Assembly: GCA_028293645.1 (NCBI GenBank)
Contig: JAQGOK010000193.1
Coordinates: 1-37,248, forward strand
Direction of reading: 5' to 3'
DNA: 37,248 bases
Source of the DNA: Chthoniobacter sp.
GTDB taxonomy: Bacteria; Verrucomicrobiota; Verrucomicrobiia; Chthoniobacterales; Chthoniobacteraceae
Position 1 is the stretch's first letter, and every line of letters begins with the position of its first letter. A model generated the notes under the pieces. That model was not told where the DNA came from, did not search any database, and saw only the letters and a list, made by a program, of their open reading frames with translations. The translations under genes and the position numbers were made by a program. Of the stretch, positions 8,418-15,546 are shown one piece after another.

Positions 8418-9833
8418 ATGAAGTCCGCTCCCGTTTTCGCCACGCTTGCCCTCCTCGCTCTTCTTCCCTTTGAGTCTGCTTCAGCGCAGCAGAAGGGCCT
8501 CGAAACGGACAAGGCGCTTATGGCTCCTCCGGCCCGCACCATTTTGAAGCCGATCAAATACATCGAGTACGATCTGCCGAACGGGCTGCACGTGATCCTG
8601 CACGAGAACCACGCCGTGCCGGTGATTTCGACTTACGTTCTTTACAAGGTTGGCAGCAAGAACGAGCGGCCGGACCGCACCGGCTTTGCGCACTTTTTCG
8701 AGCACCTGATGTTTGAAGGCAGCGAGAACATTCCTCGAGGCAGGATCGACAAGTTCATCTCCGGTGCCGGCGGCAACCTAAACGCCAGCACGTCCTTCGA
8801 TCAAACGGACTATTACTTCAACCTGCCCGCGAACCAACTGAAGCTCGCGCTGTGGATCGAAAGCGAGCGACTAATGCACGCTCGCATTGATGAGGCTGGA
8901 GTGGAGACGCAGCGGTCTGTCGTGAAAGAAGAAAAGCGTCGCGGAGTCGATAACCAGCCTTACGGCACCTTGTTCGAGGAGCTGGCCAAGCTCGTGTTTA
9001 AAAAGACTCCGTATGAGTGGGTGCCGATCGGCTCCTTCCAATACATCGACCAGGCGAAGATCGAGGAGTTTCGCGACTTCTGGAAGACTTACTACGTTCC
9101 GAACAATGCGACCCTCGCCGTTGCCGGGGACTTCAATGTCGAGGAGACCAAGAAACTCATAGCGGACTACTTCGGACCGATCCCGAAGGGGCCCGCCGTG
9201 CCGAGACCGGAGATCGATTGGCAATTCAGTGTGCCCGGCGAGACCAAGGACGTGTTGAAAGAAAACACACCATTGCCCGCGACCTTACATGCGTGGAGAG
9301 CACCGGTGGAAACCGATCCGGATTCTTATCCTTTGGAGTTGCTCGGCAACATATTGTCCACGGGCCGTAGCTCCCGTCTCTATCGACGCATGGTGGAAAA
9401 AGAACAGGTCGCGATGGAGGTGGAAGCATTTCCGTATCTCCTCGAAAAGGCGGGCATGCTCGGGGTCTATGTCGTCGGCCAACAGGGTATCGCCCTCGAA
9501 CAGCTCGATAAGTTGATCACGGAAGAGGTGGAACGAGTGAAAGCCGAGGGAGTCACGGAGGAAGAGTTCCAGAAAGCACGCAATAACAAGGAGGCGGAGT
9601 TCGCCAGCTCCTTTGGAACCATGAGCGTCCGGGCCAAGAACCTCGCGCGCTACCATGTGTTCTATGGTGACGCGAACCTCATTAACACCGAACTCGACCG
9701 CTACCTTGCGGTGCAGCGCGAAGATTTGCAGCGCGTCGCGAAGAAGTATTTCACCAAGGAAGGTACGAACATCCTCCGTTACCCCGTGCCAAAGGCCGCT
9801 GCTGCCGCCGAAGTTCACACTCCTACCAAGTAA
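8418..9833 (+). CDS. Exported M16-family zinc peptidase, catalytic subunit
   Basis: A 471-residue pitrilysin-family metallopeptidase. The ATG at 8418 is chosen over an in-frame start at 8295 because it begins a signal peptide (MKSAPVFATLALLALLP, ending near SASA). The inverted zinc motif HFFEH is at 92-96, and a downstream glutamate pair in VVKEEKRRG (171-172) supplies the third zinc ligand. The motif NQPYGT and the hinge/second half containing YVPNNATLAVAGDF (M16_C domain) follow. This is the active partner of a two-subunit M16B peptidase, analogous to beta-MPP or to the YmxG/SPH2681-2682 type pairs. It acts on short, unfolded peptides, here presumably in the periplasm. The next gene starts 3 bases after its stop, so translation is probably coupled. 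Confidence 0.93.
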   Translation: MKSAPVFATLALLALLPFESASAQQKGLETDKALMAPPARTILKPIKYIEYDLPNGLHVILHENHAVPVISTYVLYKVGSKNERPDRTGFAHFFEHLMFEGSENIPRGRIDKFISGAGGNLNASTSFDQTDYYFNLPANQLKLALWIESERLMHARIDEAGVETQRSVVKEEKRRGVDNQPYGTLFEELAKLVFKKTPYEWVPIGSFQYIDQAKIEEFRDFWKTYYVPNNATLAVAGDFNVEETKKLIADYFGPIPKGPAVPRPEIDWQFSVPGETKDVLKENTPLPATLHAWRAPVETDPDSYPLELLGNILSTGRSSRLYRRMVEKEQVAMEVEAFPYLLEKAGMLGVYVVGQQGIALEQLDKLITEEVERVKAEGVTEEEFQKARNNKEAEFASSFGTMSVRAKNLARYHVFYGDANLINTELDRYLAVQREDLQRVAKKYFTKEGTNILRYPVPKAAAAAEVHTPTK

Positions 9834-9836
9834 GCC

Positions 9837-11249
9837 ATGCGTCTCTTGTCTCTTACCGCTCTGCTTGCGCTCGCCGCAAGCCCTCTCCACGCCGTGATCG
9901 ATCGCACCCAAAAGCCCGCACCCGATCCGGCACCCGCAGCTTCGTTTCCCGATTATCGCACCCACACACTGCCGAACGGCTTGAAGGTCTTCGTCATCGA
10001 GGACGACCGGACACCTACCATCACGTTGCGTTTGTTGATCAAAAGCGGTGCCATTCAGGAAGGCGAGAAGACCGGCTTGAGCGCCTTCGTTGCCGGTCTG
10101 CTAAACCGCGGCACTAAGACTCGCGATGCTGCGACCTTCGCCAAGGAGAGCGACTTCATCGGTGTGCGGATCGAGGCGGCTGCCGGCCAGGATGCGATCT
10201 CGGTGGGAGCGGGTGGCCTGACCAAATACACGGACAAGATTCTCGAACTTTTCGCCGACGCGGTGCTGAACCCAGTGTTTCCCGCGGAGCAGTTCGCGAA
10301 GGAGCAGCGCAAAGCATTTTCTGCGTTGGAAGCGGAAAAGCAGGAGCCGGAGAAGCTGGCAGACAAGCTCGCCGGGAAGATCGTGTTCGGCAGCCATCCC
10401 TACGGCGCTTACCGCACGGCGGAGACCTTGAAGGCGATCACCCGCGACGCGATCGTGGAATATCACGGGAAGTTCTTCGCGCCGAACAATGCAACGCTCG
10501 CGGTAGTCGGCGATGTGAAGGAAGCCGAAGTGCTGCCGTTGGTGGAAAAGGCGCTGGGCGGGTGGCAACGGCGCGAGGTTCCTGCACCTGCCGAACCGAA
10601 ACTGATCGGCCTGAAAGGCGTCACGGTACACCTGGTGGATCGGCCCGGCTCCGTGCAAAGCAACATTATGATCACCCAGCCTGGACCGGCGCGGAATAAT
10701 GCGGACAGTCCCGAGCTAAACGTACTCAACGCGACGCTTGGTGGAGGTTTCAGCGGCCGGCTCTTCCAGAACCTGCGCGAAAAGCATGGCTGGACCTACG
10801 GCGCATATTCGGCCTTCGGTATGCACCGCCTGGGAGGCGAGTTCACCGCGAGTGCTGAAACGCGCAATGAAGTGACCGCGCCCGCGATTCAAGAAACGCT
10901 TAAGGAGATGAACCGCCTTCGCGAAGAGCCTGTTCCGGAGGATGAGCTCACGTTGCAGCGCCAGTATAACGTCGGCAACTATCTCCTCAGTCTCGAGAAC
11001 AGCAGCCGCATCGCCACTCGGGTGCAAGACATCGACCTCTATGGTCTGCCCGCAGACTTCTACAAGACCTACGCCCGGCGCATGTCTGCCGTTACCCCAA
11101 GTCAGGTTCAGGAGCTGGCGAAGAAGTATCTCAGCACCGAGAACACCGCGATCGTGGTGGTTGGCGAAGCGAAAGAGGTTAAACCGGCCTTGGAGAAGAT
11201 CGGGAAGGTCTTCGTCTATGACCAGGAGCTGAAGTCTCTAACCAAGTAG
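9837..11249 (+). CDS. Exported M16-family peptidase, non-catalytic subunit
   Basis: A 470-residue M16-like protein with a signal peptide (MRLLSLTALLALAASPLHA) and the two M16 halves: NGLKVFVIEDDRTPTITLRL near residue 50 and FFAPNNATLAVVGDV near 220. In the place of the HxxEH zinc motif it reads LSAFVAGLLNRG, so it cannot bind catalytic zinc. Its glycine-rich loop (TLGGGFSGRLFQNLREKHGWTYGAYS, in the second half) is well conserved. In two-subunit M16B enzymes such an inactive subunit supplies the glycine-rich loop and a conserved R/Y pair that bind substrate, and the partner supplies the zinc. The gene order, the 3-base gap and the complementary motifs strongly support an obligate heterodimer with the gene upstream. 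Confidence 0.92.
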   Translation: MRLLSLTALLALAASPLHAVIDRTQKPAPDPAPAASFPDYRTHTLPNGLKVFVIEDDRTPTITLRLLIKSGAIQEGEKTGLSAFVAGLLNRGTKTRDAATFAKESDFIGVRIEAAAGQDAISVGAGGLTKYTDKILELFADAVLNPVFPAEQFAKEQRKAFSALEAEKQEPEKLADKLAGKIVFGSHPYGAYRTAETLKAITRDAIVEYHGKFFAPNNATLAVVGDVKEAEVLPLVEKALGGWQRREVPAPAEPKLIGLKGVTVHLVDRPGSVQSNIMITQPGPARNNADSPELNVLNATLGGGFSGRLFQNLREKHGWTYGAYSAFGMHRLGGEFTASAETRNEVTAPAIQETLKEMNRLREEPVPEDELTLQRQYNVGNYLLSLENSSRIATRVQDIDLYGLPADFYKTYARRMSAVTPSQVQELAKKYLSTENTAIVVVGEAKEVKPALEKIGKVFVYDQELKSLTK

Positions 11250-11259
11250 GTCGCAACCC

Positions 11260-11318
11260 CTCAGCGAACTGCGCCCCTCGCGAGTACGCACCGACCCAGG
11301 CAACAAGCGGTCGCTGAG
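11260..11318 (+). other. Inverted repeat after the M16 pair
   Basis: CTCAGCGA (11260-11267) pairs perfectly with TCGCTGAG (11311-11318) across a 43-base loop. There is no T-tract, so it could be a weak rho-type or structured 3' end, or chance. It lies between the M16 operon and the convergent receiver gene. Confidence 0.3.
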
Positions 11319-11365
11319 TTAAGGGCGATCGTATTGAAGGGTCCGCTGGCCTTCTTCGCCGGGAC

Positions 11366-11851
11366 TTATCCGGCGCGCTCTAAAACGAGGCTTTGGTAAA
11401 GCTGAACGCGTTCAAGGGTGGCGCGTGTCACTGTTTCAACGATCACGCTGAGGGGCACGCCTTTTGCAAGGAACTCCGTAGGACCTCCCTCCGCTGCTTT
11501 CCGGAGTGTTTCTGGAGCAAAGTTCGTCCCGGAGAAAAAGATGATCGGTCGCTGACGGAGCCATGGTTCCTGACGCAGCTGACGAGCGACTTCAAAGCCG
11601 TTCTGACCGGGCATGTTAACGTCGATAATGAACAAGTCCGGTTGAAACCGCTGCGCAGCTACGAGTGATTGGAGCGAGTTGGTTTCGAACTCAACCTGGA
11701 AGTTCCCCGTCTCTTCCAGGATCGCGTGCAGTAACTCGCCGATCGCCGGTTCGTCGTCGATACAAAGGACCCTCGGCTTGAGATGGCGGGACACTCTGTT
11801 TGCAGAGCAGCCGCTATGCCCTGCCACTGCCTCGCTCGAGAAGTTCGGCAT
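11366..11851 (-). CDS. Single-domain response regulator receiver protein
   Basis: A 161-residue protein. The ATG at 11851 is chosen because GGTGGAGGAGCG immediately precedes it, one of the best ribosome sites in the window. An in-frame ATG at 11947 lacks one. Residues 27-145 form a CheY-like receiver with the acidic pair D32-D33, the phospho-acceptor D77 in FIIDVNMPG, the Ser/Thr switch in FFSGTNF and the conserved lysine in FLAKGVP. No output domain follows: only about 20 helical residues remain. It is the third gene of a leftward series (beta-barrel, FecR, receiver), 152 bases downstream of the FecR gene, and faces the two kinases encoded across the divergent promoter region. It may act as a phosphate sink or a protein-interaction output of that phosphorelay. 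Confidence 0.88.
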   Translation of the reverse strand: MPNFSSEAVAGHSGCSANRVSRHLKPRVLCIDDEPAIGELLHAILEETGNFQVEFETNSLQSLVAAQRFQPDLFIIDVNMPGQNGFEVARQLRQEPWLRQRPIIFFSGTNFAPETLRKAAEGGPTEFLAKGVPLSVIVETVTRATLERVQLYQSLVLERAG

Positions 11852-12003
11852 CGCTCCTCCACCGTAGGAGTCCGAATTGTCGAGCATCATGCGGACGGGA
11901 TTGCTCGTGGTGGTGCAGTCATCCAATCGGCATGGCTTGAGTCGCATTGACAGCTACGTCGCGCGCAGTCGATGCAATGACCTCGGCCGCGGGTAGTGGA
12001 TTC

Positions 12004-14475
12004 TTAGTAACCGGGACGCGAGCCGAGGGAGTTGGTAGTAGCACCTTTGCCGCCGAACGTGCCGCTCTTTGAGCCGTTGCCGCCGGAGCCGCTATAGTTC
12101 GCGTTATTAGTATGGACGTTGGCGGCGTTGGGACCGTTCACCGTAACGACTTTGCCGTTTTCAATTTGCACCGTGTTACCCGCGATGGTCTTCACGCTGT
12201 TGCCATTGAGGGAAACGTTGTTGTTGAAGATCACACTGCCATTCGAGCCGCTCGCGTAGAGCTTGAGCGCAGTGTCGGCATTGATGGACCCGCCGCCAAT
12301 GATGAGCTGGCCGTTGGCGCCCATCACGTTGGCTTTCACCACGTCACCGCGCAGGCTGGCATTGGTGAGGGTAATGTTTCCGGCTCCGTTGTTGCGGATG
12401 TCCACCGTGCCATTGTCGGCCTGGATGGTGCCGCCTTTCACGAGGATGTCGCCACCCGCGGAGGCAAATTCCACCTTGCCGCCGACGCCCGGCGCGCCCG
12501 CGTTCAACAGCGCGAGAAGCTGGCCGCTGTTCTTGATGGAGATCGCGGTGCCGCTTGTCTTGCGGCTGTCGAGACGGATATTGCCGCCCTGCTTGCTGGC
12601 GCGGCCCGCGGCCGTATCGGAGACTTTGATGGCAGCCTCCACAGAGATCGTGCCGGTGGACACCATGCTCACGGTTCCGCCCTTGCCGCCGGTCTGGAGC
12701 GCCGTCGCGTTTGTGCCGGTCGTGGCGGTGATCGCCTTTTTGATGGTTATGTCGCCGGCCGTGGGGAGCGCAGTAGTGCCGAGATGAATCGCGCCGCCGT
12801 CGCCTCCTTCGTGCAGGCTCGTCAGGACGGCGTTGCCGCCATTTGCGCTGATGGGCGTGACCCCGGACGATCCAGCCAAGGTCAGGTTCGAAGTTTCAAT
12901 CACGACCGTGCCGCCGGCCGTCGGGGCGCTGGCCGGCAGCAGGGAGCCGTTCGAGCCGTTCGCGTCAATCCCGTCGTCAATCTTCAGCTCCGGCGTGCGG
13001 ATTCCGAGCACGCCACTGGCCGGGCGGAGGATGCCTTTAAGTTCGAGCTTGGTCGCGGCATTGATGGACACCGCTTCGACGATCGGCGCCTCGAGCTTGA
13101 TGGTATTCGCGCCGATTGGCCGGGAGAAGCGGAGGCTGTTTTTATCTTTGGCATCGATTTCGTTAGCTCGAACCAAGCCGTCGATGTTCGCCTGCTTTTC
13201 CGTATCGACGACGAGTTTGTTTGCGGTGATGGCCCCGTCCACATCCGCACCTTGCTTGCTCTTCAGGATGACGTCCGCCGCAGTCAGGTCAGTTTCGACA
13301 CTAAGCCTACTCACGTCGTCTTTAAGTTCGATCTTCCCAGCGAGACCGGACCCAGCCGGCGGAGTCATTGCGATCGTAGGCGCAGCGATGGGCGCAAAAT
13401 CCGGAAAGACTGCGGGAGGGGTGACAACCGGCGGGTTCACTACGACTGGCGGGTTCACCACGACTGGCGGGTTCACCACGACTGGCGGAATCGATGGATC
13501 AGGAGTGTGAGGTGTCTGGGAAGCCGAAGGCAAAGTGTCGCTTCTTCTAATACTTGGGACGGCTTGGCTGGGAGCCGCCCGAGTCGGCTCCGCAGTGCGT
13601 GATTTCGAACGCTCGTCCAACGCGATGAGCATCGTAGGGTTTCCAATTTCTGGTCTCGCCTTCTCAAGGGCAGCCATTGCTTCCTTCGAAGCCACCACGA
13701 CCTGAGTTCCATCTCCCTCGATGAGCAAATTCGTTTCCGCAAGCTGCGCCTTCCCTTTGGCGACACCTTGAATGGCGATCTCTTTCTCGATCAGCCCGAT
13801 GCTCGGCAACCGGCCTGCCTTGGTGTTGCTTTTGCCGCGGAATTTCTCGGGGTCGATTAGCGCAGAAGTCTTCACGAGCTTTGCCAGGTCCACAGAGACG
13901 GGCTTGGGCATCCGGATCTCTTTGTTACCGAGGATGATCATCTTGCCCGCAGTCAGCACCACCGTCTCACCGAGCCGGCCGTTTATGGAAAGGCGTAAGC
14001 TGCCCTCCATTACCAGCACCTTCACGTGGCTGCCCGGTGCGTTCTCCATCATGATCGTCGTCCCGGTGATCGCCGCCGTGACTGCCGCGGTGCGGATCCT
14101 GGCGCCGCCGAGACCTTTGGGGACCTGGAGCAGCATGGTTCCGCGATCCAGGCTCATGTCCCGAGTGCCGGGTTGAAACGAAAAGAGCGACTCTGCGCCG
14201 AGCCGGGTGAGGGTGTTATCTTGAAAGAGCAGCTCGGCCCGGGACTCGGCTCCGGTCCGCACGGCCAGATCATCTTTGATAACATCTCGCAGTTTTGCAG
14301 GGCGGGTGGCGGCTCGTTGGGGCTGAACAATGCGGACATCATTGACCATTTTATGAATCTCCGCCTGCTGCAGCGGACCCGCGTTTCCTACTGAGGAGTA
14401 GAGTAGGGAGACGAACGCAGCAGAGAAAACGACACCGGGGGAACTGAACACACAACGTTTTGCCATAACTTCCAT
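12004..14475 (-). CDS. Exported FecR-domain protein with beta-helix-like passenger
   Basis: An 823-residue protein (start 14475, or ATG at 14466 three codons in) with a signal peptide ending near VGNAG. Residues about 40-190 form a FecR domain, with DDLAVRTGAESRAELLF, LFSFQPGTRDM and GTTIMMENAPGSHVKVLVMEGSLRL. The middle is low-complexity and includes three PPVVVN hexapeptides near 328-348. The C-terminal 450 residues are Gly/Ala/Asn/Thr-rich, with repeating short strands (for example GGKVEFASAGGDILVKGGTI and NNGAGNITLTNASLRGDV) as in filamentous-haemagglutinin-like beta-helices. It ends in a Gly/Ser-rich tail with no sorting signal. FecR domains transmit ligand state in TonB/sigma systems and also occur as stand-alone exported domains beside CHASE2 sensors. 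No sigma factor is nearby. It lies 33 bases after the beta-barrel gene, so it is probably in the same operon. Confidence 0.85.
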   Translation of the reverse strand: MEVMAKRCVFSSPGVVFSAAFVSLLYSSVGNAGPLQQAEIHKMVNDVRIVQPQRAATRPAKLRDVIKDDLAVRTGAESRAELLFQDNTLTRLGAESLFSFQPGTRDMSLDRGTMLLQVPKGLGGARIRTAAVTAAITGTTIMMENAPGSHVKVLVMEGSLRLSINGRLGETVVLTAGKMIILGNKEIRMPKPVSVDLAKLVKTSALIDPEKFRGKSNTKAGRLPSIGLIEKEIAIQGVAKGKAQLAETNLLIEGDGTQVVVASKEAMAALEKARPEIGNPTMLIALDERSKSRTAEPTRAAPSQAVPSIRRSDTLPSASQTPHTPDPSIPPVVVNPPVVVNPPVVVNPPVVTPPAVFPDFAPIAAPTIAMTPPAGSGLAGKIELKDDVSRLSVETDLTAADVILKSKQGADVDGAITANKLVVDTEKQANIDGLVRANEIDAKDKNSLRFSRPIGANTIKLEAPIVEAVSINAATKLELKGILRPASGVLGIRTPELKIDDGIDANGSNGSLLPASAPTAGGTVVIETSNLTLAGSSGVTPISANGGNAVLTSLHEGGDGGAIHLGTTALPTAGDITIKKAITATTGTNATALQTGGKGGTVSMVSTGTISVEAAIKVSDTAAGRASKQGGNIRLDSRKTSGTAISIKNSGQLLALLNAGAPGVGGKVEFASAGGDILVKGGTIQADNGTVDIRNNGAGNITLTNASLRGDVVKANVMGANGQLIIGGGSINADTALKLYASGSNGSVIFNNNVSLNGNSVKTIAGNTVQIENGKVVTVNGPNAANVHTNNANYSGSGGNGSKSGTFGGKGATTNSLGSRPGY
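13430..13483 (-). repeat. Three 18-bp tandem repeats in the FecR gene
   Basis: Three in-frame 18-base units (13430-13447, 13448-13465, 13466-13483) read GGCGGGTTCACCACGACT on the plus strand. The last two are identical and the first differs at one base. On the coding strand each encodes PPVVVN or a circular permutation of it, giving an extended proline/valine linker between the FecR part and the beta-helix-like passenger. Copy number could vary by slippage without breaking the frame. Confidence 0.9.
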
Positions 14476-14508
14476 ACAAGCACTTCACGCGCCTGCCTGC
14501 CCTCCCAC

Positions 14509-15444
14509 CTAGAACTGGATACTGAGTGTCAGGCCACCGCCGCCGTTCGCCAAATCGTAGTCGAACACCTCCTGATTCGACTGATTTCGCCCGACGAACA
14601 CGCTGGCGGAGGCGGTGAGCCAATCCGTGAGACGGTAACGCAAAGCCAACGAGACCGTCTGGTTCCGGTCGATGCGGCCTCCTTCTGAGTAGATCAGATG
14701 AGCATACCGGTAGAGCAGATCTGCCTGCAGGTTTCGAGTCGCCTGGAGGTGGTATCCCGCGAAAGCGGAGAGCTCCGAACGCTCGGCGACCTTCGGATCT
14801 GCAAACCCGAGCTGCCCCGCGACACCGAAGAAGGCATAATGAGCCTGGCTGAAAGGGACCGCTTTCTGCACCCCGACCGTCACCGTGTGATTTTTGAAAA
14901 AGGCTTCGTCCGCCTCCGCTCCGATCAGCGCATTGAAGTTGTAGCGGGCAAACAGATCAATGCCGCCGAGCCTTTCGGAGTGGTAACTCACCCCGCCGCC
15001 AACATCGACGCTATTGAAGTCGAGTTGGCGAAACTCGTTGTAACGGAACGTGGCGACCCGGAGCGTCGATTCGATCTGGAATCCTCGAGGCAGCGGTCGG
15101 CGAAATTCAAAGCCGAAGGTGGCGATCAAGAATGAATCCGTGACCGGGTCAGTTCGCGTGAGTGCCACGTTGTTCGTCACGAACGCAGACACATCGGCAA
15201 AGGCGCGGAACAGCCGCAAACGTTCGCTCTCCCTCAACATCTGCTGAACACCAAAGCTTTCGCTATCCGCCCCTTGAACCGTCTGAAAGGAGGTAGGGCC
15301 CGCCGTCTCGACAGGCGAAGTCAAACCGCTGGTCTGCGCCTGGAACTGTCGCGCCTGTTCAATCCGCGGCTCTTGTGACCATGCGACCGCTACGCCCGCC
15401 AGAAGGAGGGCGCCAGAAACAGAGATCCATCTGTGAGCAACCAT
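14509..15444 (-). CDS. Outer-membrane beta-barrel protein
   Basis: A 311-residue protein. The ATG at 15444 begins a signal peptide (MVAHRWISVSGALLLAGVAVAWS). A longer in-frame start at 15522 would overlap the divergent kinase gene and bury the signal. After an N-terminal periplasmic-type stretch (about 80 residues, Q/S/T-rich) come alternating amphipathic strands with aromatic girdles, such as SFLIATFGFEFRRPL, IDLFARYNFNALIG, LQADLLYRYAHLIY, TVSLALRYRLTDWLTASASVFVG. It ends in Phe (LTLSIQF), the C-terminal signature recognised by the BAM complex. It resembles the outer_beta-barrel or porin-like 'DUF2490/OMP' type, roughly 12-14 strands, without a recognised family. It is the first gene of the leftward series with FecR and the receiver, so it may be the surface partner of the FecR protein. 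Confidence 0.82.
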   Translation of the reverse strand: MVAHRWISVSGALLLAGVAVAWSQEPRIEQARQFQAQTSGLTSPVETAGPTSFQTVQGADSESFGVQQMLRESERLRLFRAFADVSAFVTNNVALTRTDPVTDSFLIATFGFEFRRPLPRGFQIESTLRVATFRYNEFRQLDFNSVDVGGGVSYHSERLGGIDLFARYNFNALIGAEADEAFFKNHTVTVGVQKAVPFSQAHYAFFGVAGQLGFADPKVAERSELSAFAGYHLQATRNLQADLLYRYAHLIYSEGGRIDRNQTVSLALRYRLTDWLTASASVFVGRNQSNQEVFDYDLANGGGGLTLSIQF

Positions 15445-15546
15445 TCGCCGATGCGATAGCAGCCAGAATGCCGACCGCCGGGCGATAATGCTGGTCCCGG
15501 TGTGCGAGCGGGCCAAAGGCACAGATCTGGCTGGCCGCTAACGCGC
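15445..15546. promoter_or_regulatory. Divergent promoter region of the signalling locus
   Basis: This 102-base gap separates the starts of the leftward beta-barrel/FecR/receiver genes and the rightward kinase genes, so it should hold both promoters. A GATAAT at 15484-15489 could be a plus-strand -10 element, but no matching -35 is apparent. The assignment rests on gene orientation. Confidence 0.45.

Noticed and set aside
11357-11375. Hairpin CGCCGG...CCGGCG at the receiver stop codon as a terminator
   Set aside because: Only six base pairs, overlaps the stop codon, and no T-tract follows on either strand.
13430-13483. CRISPR-like repeat array
   Set aside because: The units are 18 bases, contiguous with no spacers, and in frame inside a coding sequence.
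12112-13602. A 496-codon plus-strand frame antisense to the FecR gene
   Set aside because: Composition mirrors the repetitive beta-helix coding sequence on the other strand, with no motifs.
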